Part shown: positions 28,034 to 35,254 of the stretch, in pieces | Numbering within the stretch: position 1 is the stretch's first letter | How the letters are laid out: every line of letters begins with the position of its first letter | Assembly (NCBI RefSeq): GCF_008807375.1 | Contig: NZ_CP043311.1 | Span: 5,312,001 to 5,376,000 of the forward strand | Source: Pseudomonas lalkuanensis | GTDB taxonomy: Bacteria > Pseudomonadota > Gammaproteobacteria > Pseudomonadales > Pseudomonadaceae | Length of the DNA: 64,000 nucleotides | Reading direction: 5' to 3' | Notes under the pieces: generated by a model | What the model was told of the DNA's origin: nothing | The model's database searches: none | What the model saw: only the letters and a program-made list of their open reading frames with translations | Translations under genes and position numbers: made by a program

Positions 28034-28384
28034 CTACTTGTACTCGATGCGCACGCCTTGCCAGTTCCGCAATTGAGTGAACGGCGGCATCCCTGTCCCC
28101 GAGTAGTCGATGGTGAGATTCTGATCGGACAACCATTCAACAGTTATCTCTGATCGCCCCTCAACGAGGAATACATCTACACCCTCCCCGCTTCTTTTTT
28201 CGCTATCTTTGTCGAATACAGCTACACCGCGAACAAAGCTGGTTGTTGCCCCGCAATTCCTTTCAAATATTAGCGCCTCAAGCTTATTACTTGGAGACAA
28301 CTCCCGCCCAATTACTTCAGTTCCACACTCAGAAAAGCCGCACCCCGAAATGAACAGAGCAAGGACCAAAAACGACCATCTCAC
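28034..28384 (-). CDS. Hypothetical lipoprotein, island cargo
   Basis: A 116-residue protein from a GTG at 28384: a typical lipoprotein signal (RWSFLVLALFISGCGF; lipobox ISGC), then ALIFERNCGATTSFVRGVAVF, a pattern I associate with the poorly characterised DUF5412-like proteins. A TTG at 28432 is an alternative that would overlap the upstream gene by 38 bp. AT-rich compared with the chromosome, which fits recent transfer. It is the last gene of the leftward cargo run. Confidence 0.6.
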   Translation of the reverse strand: MRWSFLVLALFISGCGFSECGTEVIGRELSPSNKLEALIFERNCGATTSFVRGVAVFDKDSEKRSGEGVDVFLVEGRSEITVEWLSDQNLTIDYSGTGMPPFTQLRNWQGVRIEYK

Positions 28385-28394
28385 AGGGAAGCTG

Positions 28395-28778
28395 TTAATT
28401 TTCCTTGCACTCCTTGGCGAGCATTCCTTCAAACTCTTGGCTATCGATCTGGTAAAACTTATTCGCGTGACGCATCACACCATCCCGATCTATGAAATAT
28501 TCTTGCCCATTCCCCCTCACCAAAGCACGCGTATTATTCGGCTGATATTTCTTTTGGGCGCTATCATTTGAGCGACCAACTGCAATACGCTCCAAATACT
28601 CCGACTTAACATATAGATGCTCAAATGCTGTGACCTCAATCGTATCTTCTGCTTTAGGCATGTACAGCTCGATGCCAAAACTTACAAAAAATACCTCTGC
28701 GCAACTATCAGCAAACGAATAACTTGCCGCACTTATACAAAGCACCACCGCGATTGCTTTCAGTTTCAAGGCAGTCAT
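28395..28778 (-). CDS. Hypothetical exported protein, island cargo
   Basis: A 127-residue protein with a Sec signal (MTALKLKAIAVVLCISAASYSFADS). The mature part has SCAEVFFVSFGIELYMPKAEDTIEVTAFEHLYVK and a C-terminal EYFIDRDGVMRHANKFYQID. No family recognised. The ATG at 28778 has AAGGA 8 bases ahead; in-frame starts at 28787 and 28856 are possible. Strongly AT-rich. It ends 11 bp upstream of the lipoprotein gene, so the two are probably expressed together and both act outside the cytoplasm. Confidence 0.6.
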   Translation of the reverse strand: MTALKLKAIAVVLCISAASYSFADSCAEVFFVSFGIELYMPKAEDTIEVTAFEHLYVKSEYLERIAVGRSNDSAQKKYQPNNTRALVRGNGQEYFIDRDGVMRHANKFYQIDSQEFEGMLAKECKEN

Positions 28779-28865
28779 ATCAGCCATCCTTGTTTTTGCA
28801 GACGCCTCAGCGCCTACCTGCATGAATGCCCTTCGCGTACTTAAGAACAGAAACAAATCCGCCCC

Positions 28866-29267
28866 CTATGCACCTGCGTTCGACAAAGGGTAAAGATCAA
28901 TATCTAAAGATGCCCCTATCGCCTCCATCCAGCCAACAAGATCAGAATCAAACGACAAAGGTGGAACATCCCTAAAGTAAATTGAACACGATATATGAAC
29001 CGCACACCCAGGAATCCTTGAAAACTCGCCAAACTTAAGCTCTGAGCCCGCAAGCAAATCCGCAAAGCTTCTTATATGTGAATCAAGATCGGAATCTTTC
29101 GCCGCCGTTGAATTGAAAGCCAATCCATTATCCTTCTCGCGAAGCAAAGTCCCTCGCCGAAGCTCACCGGTACACCAATAATTGTCGCCACGAACACCTA
29201 ACCTATTGAATATTTCATCAGGACTAAAAGTTTCGCTAGATGCGATCAATCGGACGTAGACCTCCAT
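28866..29267 (-). CDS. DUF4279-like protein, probable immunity-type cargo
   Basis: A 133-residue soluble protein (MEVYVRLIASSETFSPDEIFNRLGVRGDNYWCTGELRRG...) ending with LVGWMEAIGASLDIDLYPL. The order of an N-terminal beta strand, a threshold-like D-x-x-G, and the terminal ASLDIDLY pattern resemble DUF4279, a family often found as an immunity or orphan defence gene. GGAGG lies 5 bases before the ATG at 29267. AT-rich. The assignment is by eye and only moderately sure. Confidence 0.55.
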   Translation of the reverse strand: MEVYVRLIASSETFSPDEIFNRLGVRGDNYWCTGELRRGTLLREKDNGLAFNSTAAKDSDLDSHIRSFADLLAGSELKFGEFSRIPGCAVHISCSIYFRDVPPLSFDSDLVGWMEAIGASLDIDLYPLSNAGA

Positions 29268-29349
29268 AGCCACCTCCAGTCAAAGCAGAAAAACAACAAA
29301 AAGGGGACAGATTTATTCTCTCTACTCTTCGCATCTGCAGCAAATCCGA

Positions 29350-29826
29350 TCAGCGACTGCCTGGAACGAACGGCAACCAACGGTACTCGATGCTCTTGCA
29401 CTCAATCATCCAGTGAGAATTTTGCAGTTCCACCTCATGAATGACCAGGCCGCAGTCTGAGATCCTGACCTCATCATAAAGCCAGTCGCCGTGCTTACCG
29501 CCCTTGGTAGCGACATTGCAACTAGCAACATCACGGTACTCAATCTTGATATTACCGTCGTGATAGGCGCCTAGAAGAGTAACCGTCAACTGAAGACTTC
29601 TAATCTCGCTCCGTGGACCGCTGCTTATCTCGGCAAGCTCAAAGTTTTCGACCCACGCGTCGTGCGGACAGCGGTGATCTCTGGGGTCGTAGTGCCAGTC
29701 TGCAATTGCAAATTCATACGTTTCAGAAGGCAGTCGATCTTTCAATGAGAGCAAGTATCGCTCATATCCCGTCCATGCAGCCGCCGCATCTGCAACAATA
29801 GCCAAATCCTTGGTCAGAATAAACAT
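29350..29826 (-). CDS. Hypothetical protein, island cargo (immunity-like)
   Basis: A 158-residue acidic soluble protein (MFILTKDLAIVADAAAAWTGYERYLL...). It has no signal, is aromatic- and His-rich around DWHYDPRDHRCPHDAWV, and ends with EVELQNSHWMIECKSIEYRWLPF, a beta-sheet pattern. I cannot name a family. Similar small single proteins in Pseudomonas islands often turn out to be toxin immunity proteins, but no toxin lies next to it. AT-rich, flanked by 76- and 129-bp AT-rich gaps. Confidence 0.6.
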   Translation of the reverse strand: MFILTKDLAIVADAAAAWTGYERYLLSLKDRLPSETYEFAIADWHYDPRDHRCPHDAWVENFELAEISSGPRSEIRSLQLTVTLLGAYHDGNIKIEYRDVASCNVATKGGKHGDWLYDEVRISDCGLVIHEVELQNSHWMIECKSIEYRWLPFVPGSR

Positions 29827-29955
29827 ATGCGCCTACTTCCGCTTTATCGAAAACCATTTTCCAGCAAAAGGGGAAAGATTTATTTTCACAATTCTAAAAG
29901 CGATTTAACTAATACTAGAGCAATCAAATAAATCTGCCCCATTTTTCCGCAAGCA

Positions 29956-30240
29956 TTACTTTACAAGTGCAAGCAAGATAACAATACAGGAAAATGCTGC
30001 AACCGAGAGGACTTCCGCATGGACGTAACTCTTAATTACGCCCTGTTTCTCTGAAGTAATTCCTTTTGATGCAGAATCTCTATATAAATTAATCTGCAGC
30101 GGAACGGAAGAATAAAATTCTTGCCCTGTTAATTTTGCTTCCTTGAGGGCCTGCTCCAGCTCACCCTTTATCGTCAGGCACTTTATCATTCCAAAGGAGC
30201 CAGTGAGCAGCAAAGCTATAAAAGCCAATCCAAATATCAT
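29956..30240 (-). CDS. Small membrane protein, island cargo
   Basis: A 94-residue protein with one helix at each end (MIFGLAFIALLLTGSFGMI and AEVLSVAAFSCIVILLALVK) around an amphipathic, charged middle (KGELEQALKEAKLTGQEF). That arrangement predicts a two-pass inner-membrane protein. It starts 2 bases after the stop of the 38-residue ORF upstream, so the two are translationally linked. AT-rich, no known family. Confidence 0.55.
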   Translation of the reverse strand: MIFGLAFIALLLTGSFGMIKCLTIKGELEQALKEAKLTGQEFYSSVPLQINLYRDSASKGITSEKQGVIKSYVHAEVLSVAAFSCIVILLALVK

Positions 30241-30242
30241 TT

Positions 30243-30359
30243 TTACTCCAGAGGAATTACAACACCAACGCCAGATCCGGTCGCCTTGGCGCCGATCGCA
30301 GGACCTACTCCCACTTTGGTAGTCGCATGATTCTGAAGAGGATCATCCACCGCACTCAT
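30243..30359 (-). CDS. Tiny coupled ORF of 38 residues
   Basis: Starts MSAVDDPLQNHATTKVGVGP, and the rest is glycine- and valine-rich (AIGAKATGSGVGVVIPLE). Its ATG overlaps the stop of the upstream membrane-protein gene as ATGA, and its stop lies 2 bases before the next ATG. Tight coupling on both sides argues that it is translated, although it is too short for confident recognition. The peptide has no membrane segment. Confidence 0.4.
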   Translation of the reverse strand: MSAVDDPLQNHATTKVGVGPAIGAKATGSGVGVVIPLE

Positions 30360-30661
30360 CGAGGCAACTGCTTAAACATGAGACCAATGAATTCACCCCA
30401 GAAGAACCCTCTAAGAACAATAAGAGCAGTTAGCACAAGTGCGCATAACGCCCCTCTTCGACAGCAGGACCTCCCCTCAGGAACTTCATAGTCACCGGGG
30501 TTTAAGTACCATGCACCCAAAAACACACTGGCCTTATTTGAGGTTAAGTTGTACACCTGCAACATGGCGATAAAATAGAAAACAGCTACGCCCAATAGCA
30601 GCATAAGCCAAATTAAGTTAATCGCTAAGATCATGGGGTTGAGAAGTTCATCCTTGACCAA
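30356..30661 (-). CDS. Small membrane protein, first gene of a coupled cargo operon
   Basis: A 101-residue protein with two strong helices (ILAINLIWLMLLLGVAVFYFIAML and ALCALVLTALIVLRGFFWGEFIGLMF) joined by a loop containing CCRR. The likely start is TTG at 30661, with GGGAGG 8 bases upstream; no ATG upstream gives a suitable site. The next ORF overlaps it by ATGA, so this and the following two form one translational unit. AT-rich; no family recognised. Confidence 0.55.
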   Translation of the reverse strand: MVKDELLNPMILAINLIWLMLLLGVAVFYFIAMLQVYNLTSNKASVFLGAWYLNPGDYEVPEGRSCCRRGALCALVLTALIVLRGFFWGEFIGLMFKQLPR

Positions 30662-30689
30662 TTACTAAGCCTCCCTTGGCATGTGCCAT

Positions 30690-30911
30690 CTAGCCCTCCA
30701 GGAGCAATTTCTTCGGTTGTTCCTTGAAGCGTCCCTGCAGATACCGAGCGGCAAATTGGGAAGCTCGCTGATAGCGATGAAGGTAGTTGGCCAGCCGTTT
30801 CTGTTCAACGACTTTCCAGCTAATTCGCAGGAAGAGTCCGAATGTTGGCACTTCATCACGTACTTCCAACTCGATGTGCTCTCCTCCCGTCAATCGCACG
30901 AGGAGAACCCC
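30690..30911. other. Ambiguous stretch open on both strands
   Basis: On the minus strand an ORF ends with QFAARYLQGRFKEQPKKLLLEG just before the cargo operon. On the plus strand an in-frame extension ahead of the CsrA-like gene reads FNDFPANSQEESECWHFITY. Neither has a convincing start or ribosome site, and I cannot decide which, if either, is coding. Confidence 0.35.
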
Positions 30912-31118
30912 ATGCAAGTCCACGAAGGTGAGTGTCGGAAGGGCGATGTTCTGTCGCTGAACATCCTGGAAGGCAGGGCGAGTGAGGAGCTGATGCGGCT
31001 GCTGCTCACTCACGGGATAGAGATCGAGGTTGCGTCGATCCAGGGCAACACGGTGCGGCTGATCGTTCGAGCGCCCGCGAAGATGTTGATCGTTGAGGAA
31101 TTGGTTGCTCCGCCGTGA
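30912..31118 (+). CDS. Divergent CsrA/RsmA-like RNA-binding protein
   Basis: A 68-residue protein whose core HGIEIEVASIQGNTVRLIVRAP closely follows CsrA strands (E. coli [21 protein letters not shown]). VLSLNILEGRA takes the place of the first strand. The RNA-contacting Arg near the CsrA C-terminus (E. coli R44) appears replaced, and the two N-terminal Arg residues are missing, so target or activity may differ. AGGAG lies 7 bases before the ATG. Small CsrA homologues on mobile elements are known to alter host post-transcriptional control. Here it sits between the phage regulator and the cargo. Confidence 0.65.
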   Translation: MQVHEGECRKGDVLSLNILEGRASEELMRLLLTHGIEIEVASIQGNTVRLIVRAPAKMLIVEELVAPP

Positions 31119-31181
31119 GGTAGCGGAGCGAGGTGAGTTCAAGCGGTCCTGGACCGCCGGGAGAACCAGCGGTCCGCTACC
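31119..31181. terminator. Nested hairpins between convergent genes, probable bidirectional terminator
   Basis: Outer arms GGTAGCGGA (31119-31127) and TCCGCTACC (31173-31181) enclose a perfect inner hairpin, GCGGTCC T GGACCGC (31143-31157). The structure directly follows the CsrA-like stop and precedes the stop of the convergent regulator gene. No T-run is present, so the terminator role is an inference. Confidence 0.45.
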
Positions 31182-31194
31182 GTGGCGGTGATTT

Positions 31195-31464
31195 CTATCC
31201 CGCGTTGGGAGTTGGCAAGTTTGAATGGGCTTCGTCGTAGGCAGGGCTAGTCTGCCCCGCCTCCGGCGCGACCTGCCCGGTAGCCAGCCAAAGGCCATAG
31301 CTCGGATACAGTCGCACCAGGACTTCCATTTCTTCGGTGCTCATCCGGGCTTTTCTGTGGCGCAGGTTCTTCCACCGGCTGTAGTTGATCTCGGATTCCC
31401 GGACCAGGTTATCTAAGCCAGCCTTATAGATAAGCGCTATAGCCCTTTCCTGAATCGATTCCAT
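31195..31464 (-). CDS. Phage-type helix-turn-helix regulator (putative repressor)
   Basis: An 89-residue protein: ESIQERAIALIYKAGLDNLV, then a DNA-binding segment (SEINYSRWKNLRHRKARMSTEEMEVLVRLYP) and the YGLWLATGQVAPEAGQTSPAYDEA tail common to small Pseudomonas phage regulators. It is divergent from the excisionase-like gene, with about 150 bp between. That gap contains an inverted repeat. By position it should be the maintenance repressor of the element, like the Pf repressor, but this is inferred. Confidence 0.7.
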   Translation of the reverse strand: MESIQERAIALIYKAGLDNLVRESEINYSRWKNLRHRKARMSTEEMEVLVRLYPSYGLWLATGQVAPEAGQTSPAYDEAHSNLPTPNAG

Positions 31465-31551
31465 ATTTCAATCGTGCCAGATGAGCTCAATAGTTGAACT
31501 CTTGATCTGAACTGCTACCCTGTGCTCGCAAGTTCAATATTTACACTCCGA

Positions 31552-31571
31552 TTCTGAACCACCATTCAGAA
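31552..31571. promoter_or_regulatory. Inverted repeat, candidate repressor operator
   Basis: Perfect 7-base arms TTCTGAA and TTCAGAA with a 6-base spacer lie between the divergent regulator (31464) and the excisionase-like gene (31616). Related half sites (TTGAACT, AGTTCAA, ATCTGAAC) recur in 31481-31538. The spacing puts it across the rightward promoter, as a phage switch would require. Confidence 0.5.
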
Positions 31572-31615
31572 CCCGGGAAATACACAGAGAGTGCATCGGC
31601 ACGAATAGTGACGGA

Positions 31616-31837
31616 ATGAGCATGGAACTGGAAGAGCTCTCCCCGACCAACCTGGTCGGCCCGCAACAGGACGTAGAACCCATCGCCGCCTGGGCAGACC
31701 GCAACGGTGTCACCTGCGACACCGCTCGCGCCTGGGTGTATCGGGGAATCATCCCCTCAGTGAAGCTCGGCAAGCTGCGCATGGTGAACTGCGCCCTGCT
31801 CCGCCAATGGCTTCTGGAACAGGAGTGGACCGCATGA
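31616..31837 (+). CDS. Excisionase/MerR-like small DNA-binding protein
   Basis: A 73-residue protein with a winged-helix-type motif: EPIAAWADRNGVTCDTARAWVYRGIIPSVKLGKLRMVNCALLRQWL. Its size, motif and position as the first rightward gene resemble the Pf-phage excisionase (XisF). Its stop overlaps the next ATG by 4 bp (ATGA). As in Pf phages it could both direct excision and activate early replication; this is inferred from context. Confidence 0.7.
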   Translation: MSMELEELSPTNLVGPQQDVEPIAAWADRNGVTCDTARAWVYRGIIPSVKLGKLRMVNCALLRQWLLEQEWTA

Positions 31838-32082
31838 ACGGCAACAACGAATCCCTCAACCTCAACAACCTGCCCGCTGGCCGTTACGACGCGGTGTGCA
31901 GCCCGGAAGCCTTCGCCAGCATGTGCGGCGTGTCTGACGACACCGTGATGGGCTGGATCAAGACCGGCACCGTTCCCGCCGTGCGCATGGCCGGCTCTCA
32001 AGTGATCAACCTTGAGCGCCTGTGCCAGGACCTGGAGCAAGGCAAGGACCAGTTCGATGAGGGGGATTACGCCAATGACTAG
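31834..32082 (+). CDS. Small helix-turn-helix protein, Pf-like early gene
   Basis: An 82-residue protein beginning MNGNNESLNLNNLPAGRYDAV, then a helix-turn-helix (PEAFASMCGVSDDTVMGWIKTGTVPAVRMAGSQVINLERLCQDL) similar in build to the preceding gene. It is coupled on both sides: ATGA overlap upstream, and its last codons overlap the next start by 8 bp. The tandem of two small DNA-binding genes is a Pf-phage early-region trait. Function unknown. Confidence 0.68.
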   Translation: MNGNNESLNLNNLPAGRYDAVCSPEAFASMCGVSDDTVMGWIKTGTVPAVRMAGSQVINLERLCQDLEQGKDQFDEGDYAND

Positions 32083-32458
32083 CCGCCGTGTCACCCTGAA
32101 TGCCGGCAATGCGGCTGCCTTCATCGGCCAGACCGTGATGGTGGAGCTGATCCTGGAAGACGAGCCGGAATCCCTCTGGCGCTGCTTCCACGTCGTAGGC
32201 GTGGTGATGCCGGTGCCGGACCTGGTCAAGGAAGGTCACTTCCTGGTCTTCAACGCGCTTCGGGAAGAGCCGTTCCCGAGTGAAATCTTCTGGTCGGATA
32301 TCCGTACCCTGACCACGCTGCACCGCCGCCAGTTGGAAGGCGTCGATCAGCCTTCCCCCGCGCTCGGCGGCCTGATCCGGTCAGGGGCCGCGCTCCCGGC
32401 TCGTCGGAACAGCTCCACCGTTCCGGCGAACGGAAGCACGGGCGCAGCGCACCCTTGA
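32075..32458 (+). CDS. Pf-like hypothetical protein
   Basis: A 127-residue protein: [55 protein letters not shown] is a compact alpha-beta domain, and a disordered Ala/Pro/Ser tail follows from about residue 90. It begins at an ATG that overlaps the previous stop (ATGACTAG). In Pf phages a similar gene lies just before the ssDNA-binding protein gene; here the next intact gene is the replication protein. Function unknown. Confidence 0.62.
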   Translation: MTSRRVTLNAGNAAAFIGQTVMVELILEDEPESLWRCFHVVGVVMPVPDLVKEGHFLVFNALREEPFPSEIFWSDIRTLTTLHRRQLEGVDQPSPALGGLIRSGAALPARRNSSTVPANGSTGAAHP

Positions 32459-32926
32459 CCACCCTCCTGCCCGAACAGCCTCGGCTGGGGAGTGTGGGGC
32501 AGCTTCACCGCCCCGCGCTCCCGAGCCCTCGGCGGCAAGAGCGGGATGACAAGGGCAGCGCCCTTGGTGTTTACACGGCCCTGCTGGGCGCGATGTGCTT
32601 CCTGGCCGCCTTGGCCGTTCTTCCCCCGCTGCAGTTCCTGCCCCCACCGCCTGCGCCGGAAAGCCTGCTGTTCCCCTGCTGGCCAGATGGCGACTTCCCT
32701 TCGATGACCTCGACAAGCCCTCCCCGGGAACTGTGTGAATACCCGAGCGCACACGCGTTTTGCACGGATACGCGCGCAGCGCGTACCGCGCAAACGCGTG
32801 AGCGCGGGAGGGCTCCCGCGTGCGGGTGGGACCCGCGCTCAAGCGGTCGTCAGGACGTCCCTGTAGCACGTCCTATCAATGGCTTAACGCCGTTTCAATT
32901 CGTGTCATTTCATGGAGTTTGACGAC
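32459..32926. other. Gene-poor origin-like segment with nested palindromes
   Basis: No ORF here can be supported. At 32752-32840 several perfect hairpins are packed together. CACGCGTTT (32752-32760) pairs with AAACGCGTG (32792-32800) around TACGCGC GCA GCGCGTA (32769-32785). Then come CGCGGGAG GG CTCCCGCG (32803-32820) and GCGGGT GGG ACCCGC (32822-32836). GAGCGCGGG (32800-32808) can alternatively pair with CCCGCGCTC (32832-32840). It lies 87 bp before the replication gene, as expected for an inovirus origin or packaging signal. Confidence 0.6.
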
Positions 32927-34210
32927 ATGAGAAAAGCCGTAGACCAGATTCGCGTCGATTTGCAGACCGGCCAGGAGTGCCGGAACTCCCGTCTGTTCTT
33001 CTACCCGAAGGCAGCCCGGATGACCAACCTGTCGAAGGTCCGCCTGTTGGGCTGTCGCGTCGACACCGTGCGCCAGTTGTACCGGGGCATGGTCCGCCCC
33101 GAGGTCCTGGCCCTGTTCGAGGAAAGCGGTCTGGTCAGTTTTGCCGGGCACCAGTGGCATGCAGGGCGCGTGAGCCGGGATTCCGGCTACCAGTACAAGC
33201 TGCAGAACAACGACCTGGGCTTTGTGCTGCTGCTGAAGAACTTCAACGTGAAGGCCGATGTGATCGGCGCGCACATGAAGATCGAGGTCAGCCCCCACGC
33301 GATCCAATCGAGCCCGCCCGACGTGCTGCAGGAGTGGATGGACCGCTTCGCCAAGGCCGCCCTGGAGTGCATGGAGGCCAACCAGTGCGCCGTCCACCTC
33401 GCCCTGGACGTACAAGGCTGGCAACCGCCGAAGGACCTGATGGATCGCCTCCTGTGCCGGGCCCGTACCCGTCGCAGCATCACCGGCATCAACGAGATCT
33501 TCTATGACGGGGAAGCCGTCTCCTACGGCAACGGCCAGTCCTTCCTGTTCGGCTCCGCCTCGGGCATGCAGCTCGCGATCTACGACAAGACCCTGCAGGC
33601 CTACAGCATCGACAAGCTCGACTACTGGCAGTCGGTCTGGAAGACCATGGACAACCCCTTCGCCCCGGACGACGACCAGAACTACGACGCCAAGGCCCCG
33701 GTGTGGCGCGTGGAGCTGCGCTTCCATCACTCCATCGTCCAGCAGTTTGCCGACGGCTCGGCCAGCATGGACACCGGCGCCATGATCGACAGCCGCACCT
33801 ACCGCGACCTTGCCCCGCACCTGGACGGGCTGTTCCAGTACGGCCTGGAATCCTTCCGCCTGTGCTCCAGCAAGGGCGTGTTCGATGCGTTCTGGACCTT
33901 ACTGCGCCAGGACACGAAGGTTTCCGTGCCGGCCGTGTCCCTCGCCGGGCGTACCCACTACAAGCGTCACTACAAGACTTCGCAGGGCTTCTCCGGGAAG
34001 AACGTCGACCTGTTCATCGGCAACTTCATCAGCCTGGTGGCGCGTGAACGGGTTGGGGCAAAAAAGGCCTTTGCCAGCCTCCGCAATTGGGAGTGCTGGC
34101 CGGTGATCCGTGACCACTACGCCCACAAGGGCATGGATGAACGGGCCCTCTACAAGCGCATCAAACAGCTCCTGGAGGAACGCGTCGTCCGATGGGGGCG
34201 TGCGGTCTGA
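32927..34210 (+). CDS. Inovirus-type replication initiation protein (Pf-like, gene II/X class)
   Basis: A 427-residue protein starting MRKAVDQIRVDLQTGQEC. It contains RLFFYPKAARMTNLSKVRLLG, then VAIHLALD-like text (CAVHLALDVQGWQPPKD), GSASGMQLAIYDKTLQAY, and WRVELRFHH, features of phage/plasmid replication proteins of the CRI/gene II class that nick at the viral origin. An ATG at 32912 is in frame, but GGAG at 32914-32917 supports 32927. The stop overlaps the integrase start (TGATG). The gene looks intact, so the element may still be able to replicate as a circle. Confidence 0.82.
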   Translation: MRKAVDQIRVDLQTGQECRNSRLFFYPKAARMTNLSKVRLLGCRVDTVRQLYRGMVRPEVLALFEESGLVSFAGHQWHAGRVSRDSGYQYKLQNNDLGFVLLLKNFNVKADVIGAHMKIEVSPHAIQSSPPDVLQEWMDRFAKAALECMEANQCAVHLALDVQGWQPPKDLMDRLLCRARTRRSITGINEIFYDGEAVSYGNGQSFLFGSASGMQLAIYDKTLQAYSIDKLDYWQSVWKTMDNPFAPDDDQNYDAKAPVWRVELRFHHSIVQQFADGSASMDTGAMIDSRTYRDLAPHLDGLFQYGLESFRLCSSKGVFDAFWTLLRQDTKVSVPAVSLAGRTHYKRHYKTSQGFSGKNVDLFIGNFISLVARERVGAKKAFASLRNWECWPVIRDHYAHKGMDERALYKRIKQLLEERVVRWGRAV

Positions 34211-35229
34211 TGGCCATCGAGCAACTGCCGGACGGCCGCTGGAAAGTCGATACCGAACCGATCAAGGGCCGCCGGTTCCGCAAGACCTTCAAGACCAAGG
34301 GTGAGGCGCAACGCTTCGAAGCGACCTGCCGGGCCAAGTGCATCGAAACCCCGGACTGGTCACCGCGCCCCAAGGACACACGACGGCTCCTGGAACTGAT
34401 CGATCGCTGGCGTCTGCTCCACGGCCACGCCCTGTCGGACATCTACCGTACCGAGCTGGTACTGCGGCGCATGGCCGAAGGCATGGGCAACCCCATCGCC
34501 TGCCGATTAAGTGGCGCCCAATACACCGAGTACCGAGCCAAGCGCCTTGCAGCCGGCATTACCGGCAAGACGGTGAACACCCAGCTCGGCCACCTCTGCG
34601 CCGTGTTCAACATCCTCCAGGAGCTGGGGGAGATCGACTACTCCAACCCGCTGGCCAAGGTGAAGCCGCTCAAGCTCCAGGAGCGGGAGCTGTCCTACCT
34701 GAGCCGGGAACAGATCGAGGTGCTGTTCAACGCCATCCGCGAACACTGCCGCACGCCGCATACCGCGATGGTTGCGACCATCTGCCTGGCTACCGGGTGC
34801 CGCTGGGGAGAGGCCCAAGGGCTGCGCCCTGAGCGTGTGAAGGATGGTGCAGTGCACTTCGTGAACACCAAGTCCAAGCGCCGCCGCTCGGTGCCCATCG
34901 ACGCCGCCCTGCAGGACTGCATCCAGGAACACTTCACCCGCCACGGCCTGTTCACCAACTGCCGTGACAGCTTCGACTTCGCGGTGAAAATGTCTGGCCT
35001 CGATCTACCTGCCGGCCAGAAGAGCCACGTCCTGCGCCACAGTTTTGCGTCGCACTTCATGATGAACGGCGGCAACATCCTCACGCTGCAGAAGATCCTG
35101 GGCCACGCCTCGCTGAACATGACGATGCGCTATGCACACCTGGCCCCGGAATACCTGCGAGACGTGATCAGCCTTGGGCCGATTCGGGATTTCAGGCACC
35201 TCTATGGTGCTGATGGCTCGACCATGTGA
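34210..35229 (+). CDS. Tyrosine site-specific integrase
   Basis: A 339-residue phage integrase. The N-terminus has an arm-binding-like AP2-type domain (LPDGRWKVDTEPIKGRRFRKTFKTKGEAQRF), then a SAM-like core domain. The catalytic set is complete: Arg in LATGCRWGEAQGL, Lys in NTKSKRRRSV, His-x-x-Arg in HVLRHSFASHF, His in LGHASLNM and the nucleophile Tyr in MRYAHLAP. It overlaps the replication gene stop, and its 3' end lies 600 bp from the att core in selC. It should drive integration at and excision from the tRNA gene. Confidence 0.93.
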   Translation: MAIEQLPDGRWKVDTEPIKGRRFRKTFKTKGEAQRFEATCRAKCIETPDWSPRPKDTRRLLELIDRWRLLHGHALSDIYRTELVLRRMAEGMGNPIACRLSGAQYTEYRAKRLAAGITGKTVNTQLGHLCAVFNILQELGEIDYSNPLAKVKPLKLQERELSYLSREQIEVLFNAIREHCRTPHTAMVATICLATGCRWGEAQGLRPERVKDGAVHFVNTKSKRRRSVPIDAALQDCIQEHFTRHGLFTNCRDSFDFAVKMSGLDLPAGQKSHVLRHSFASHFMMNGGNILTLQKILGHASLNMTMRYAHLAPEYLRDVISLGPIRDFRHLYGADGSTM

Positions 35230-35254
35230 CGAACTTGGCGTTGATAAAGGGGCT

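Noticed and set aside
29956..30661. Small membrane proteins as inovirus coat proteins
   Set aside because: They lack a coat-type signal plus single helix and face away from the replication module. The two-helix form does not fit a filament subunit.
32455..32922. ORF with a possible membrane helix ([19 protein letters not shown]), considered as a coat-like gene
   Set aside because: It would need a TTG start without a ribosome site and runs through the origin-like palindromes. The remainder is not protein-like.
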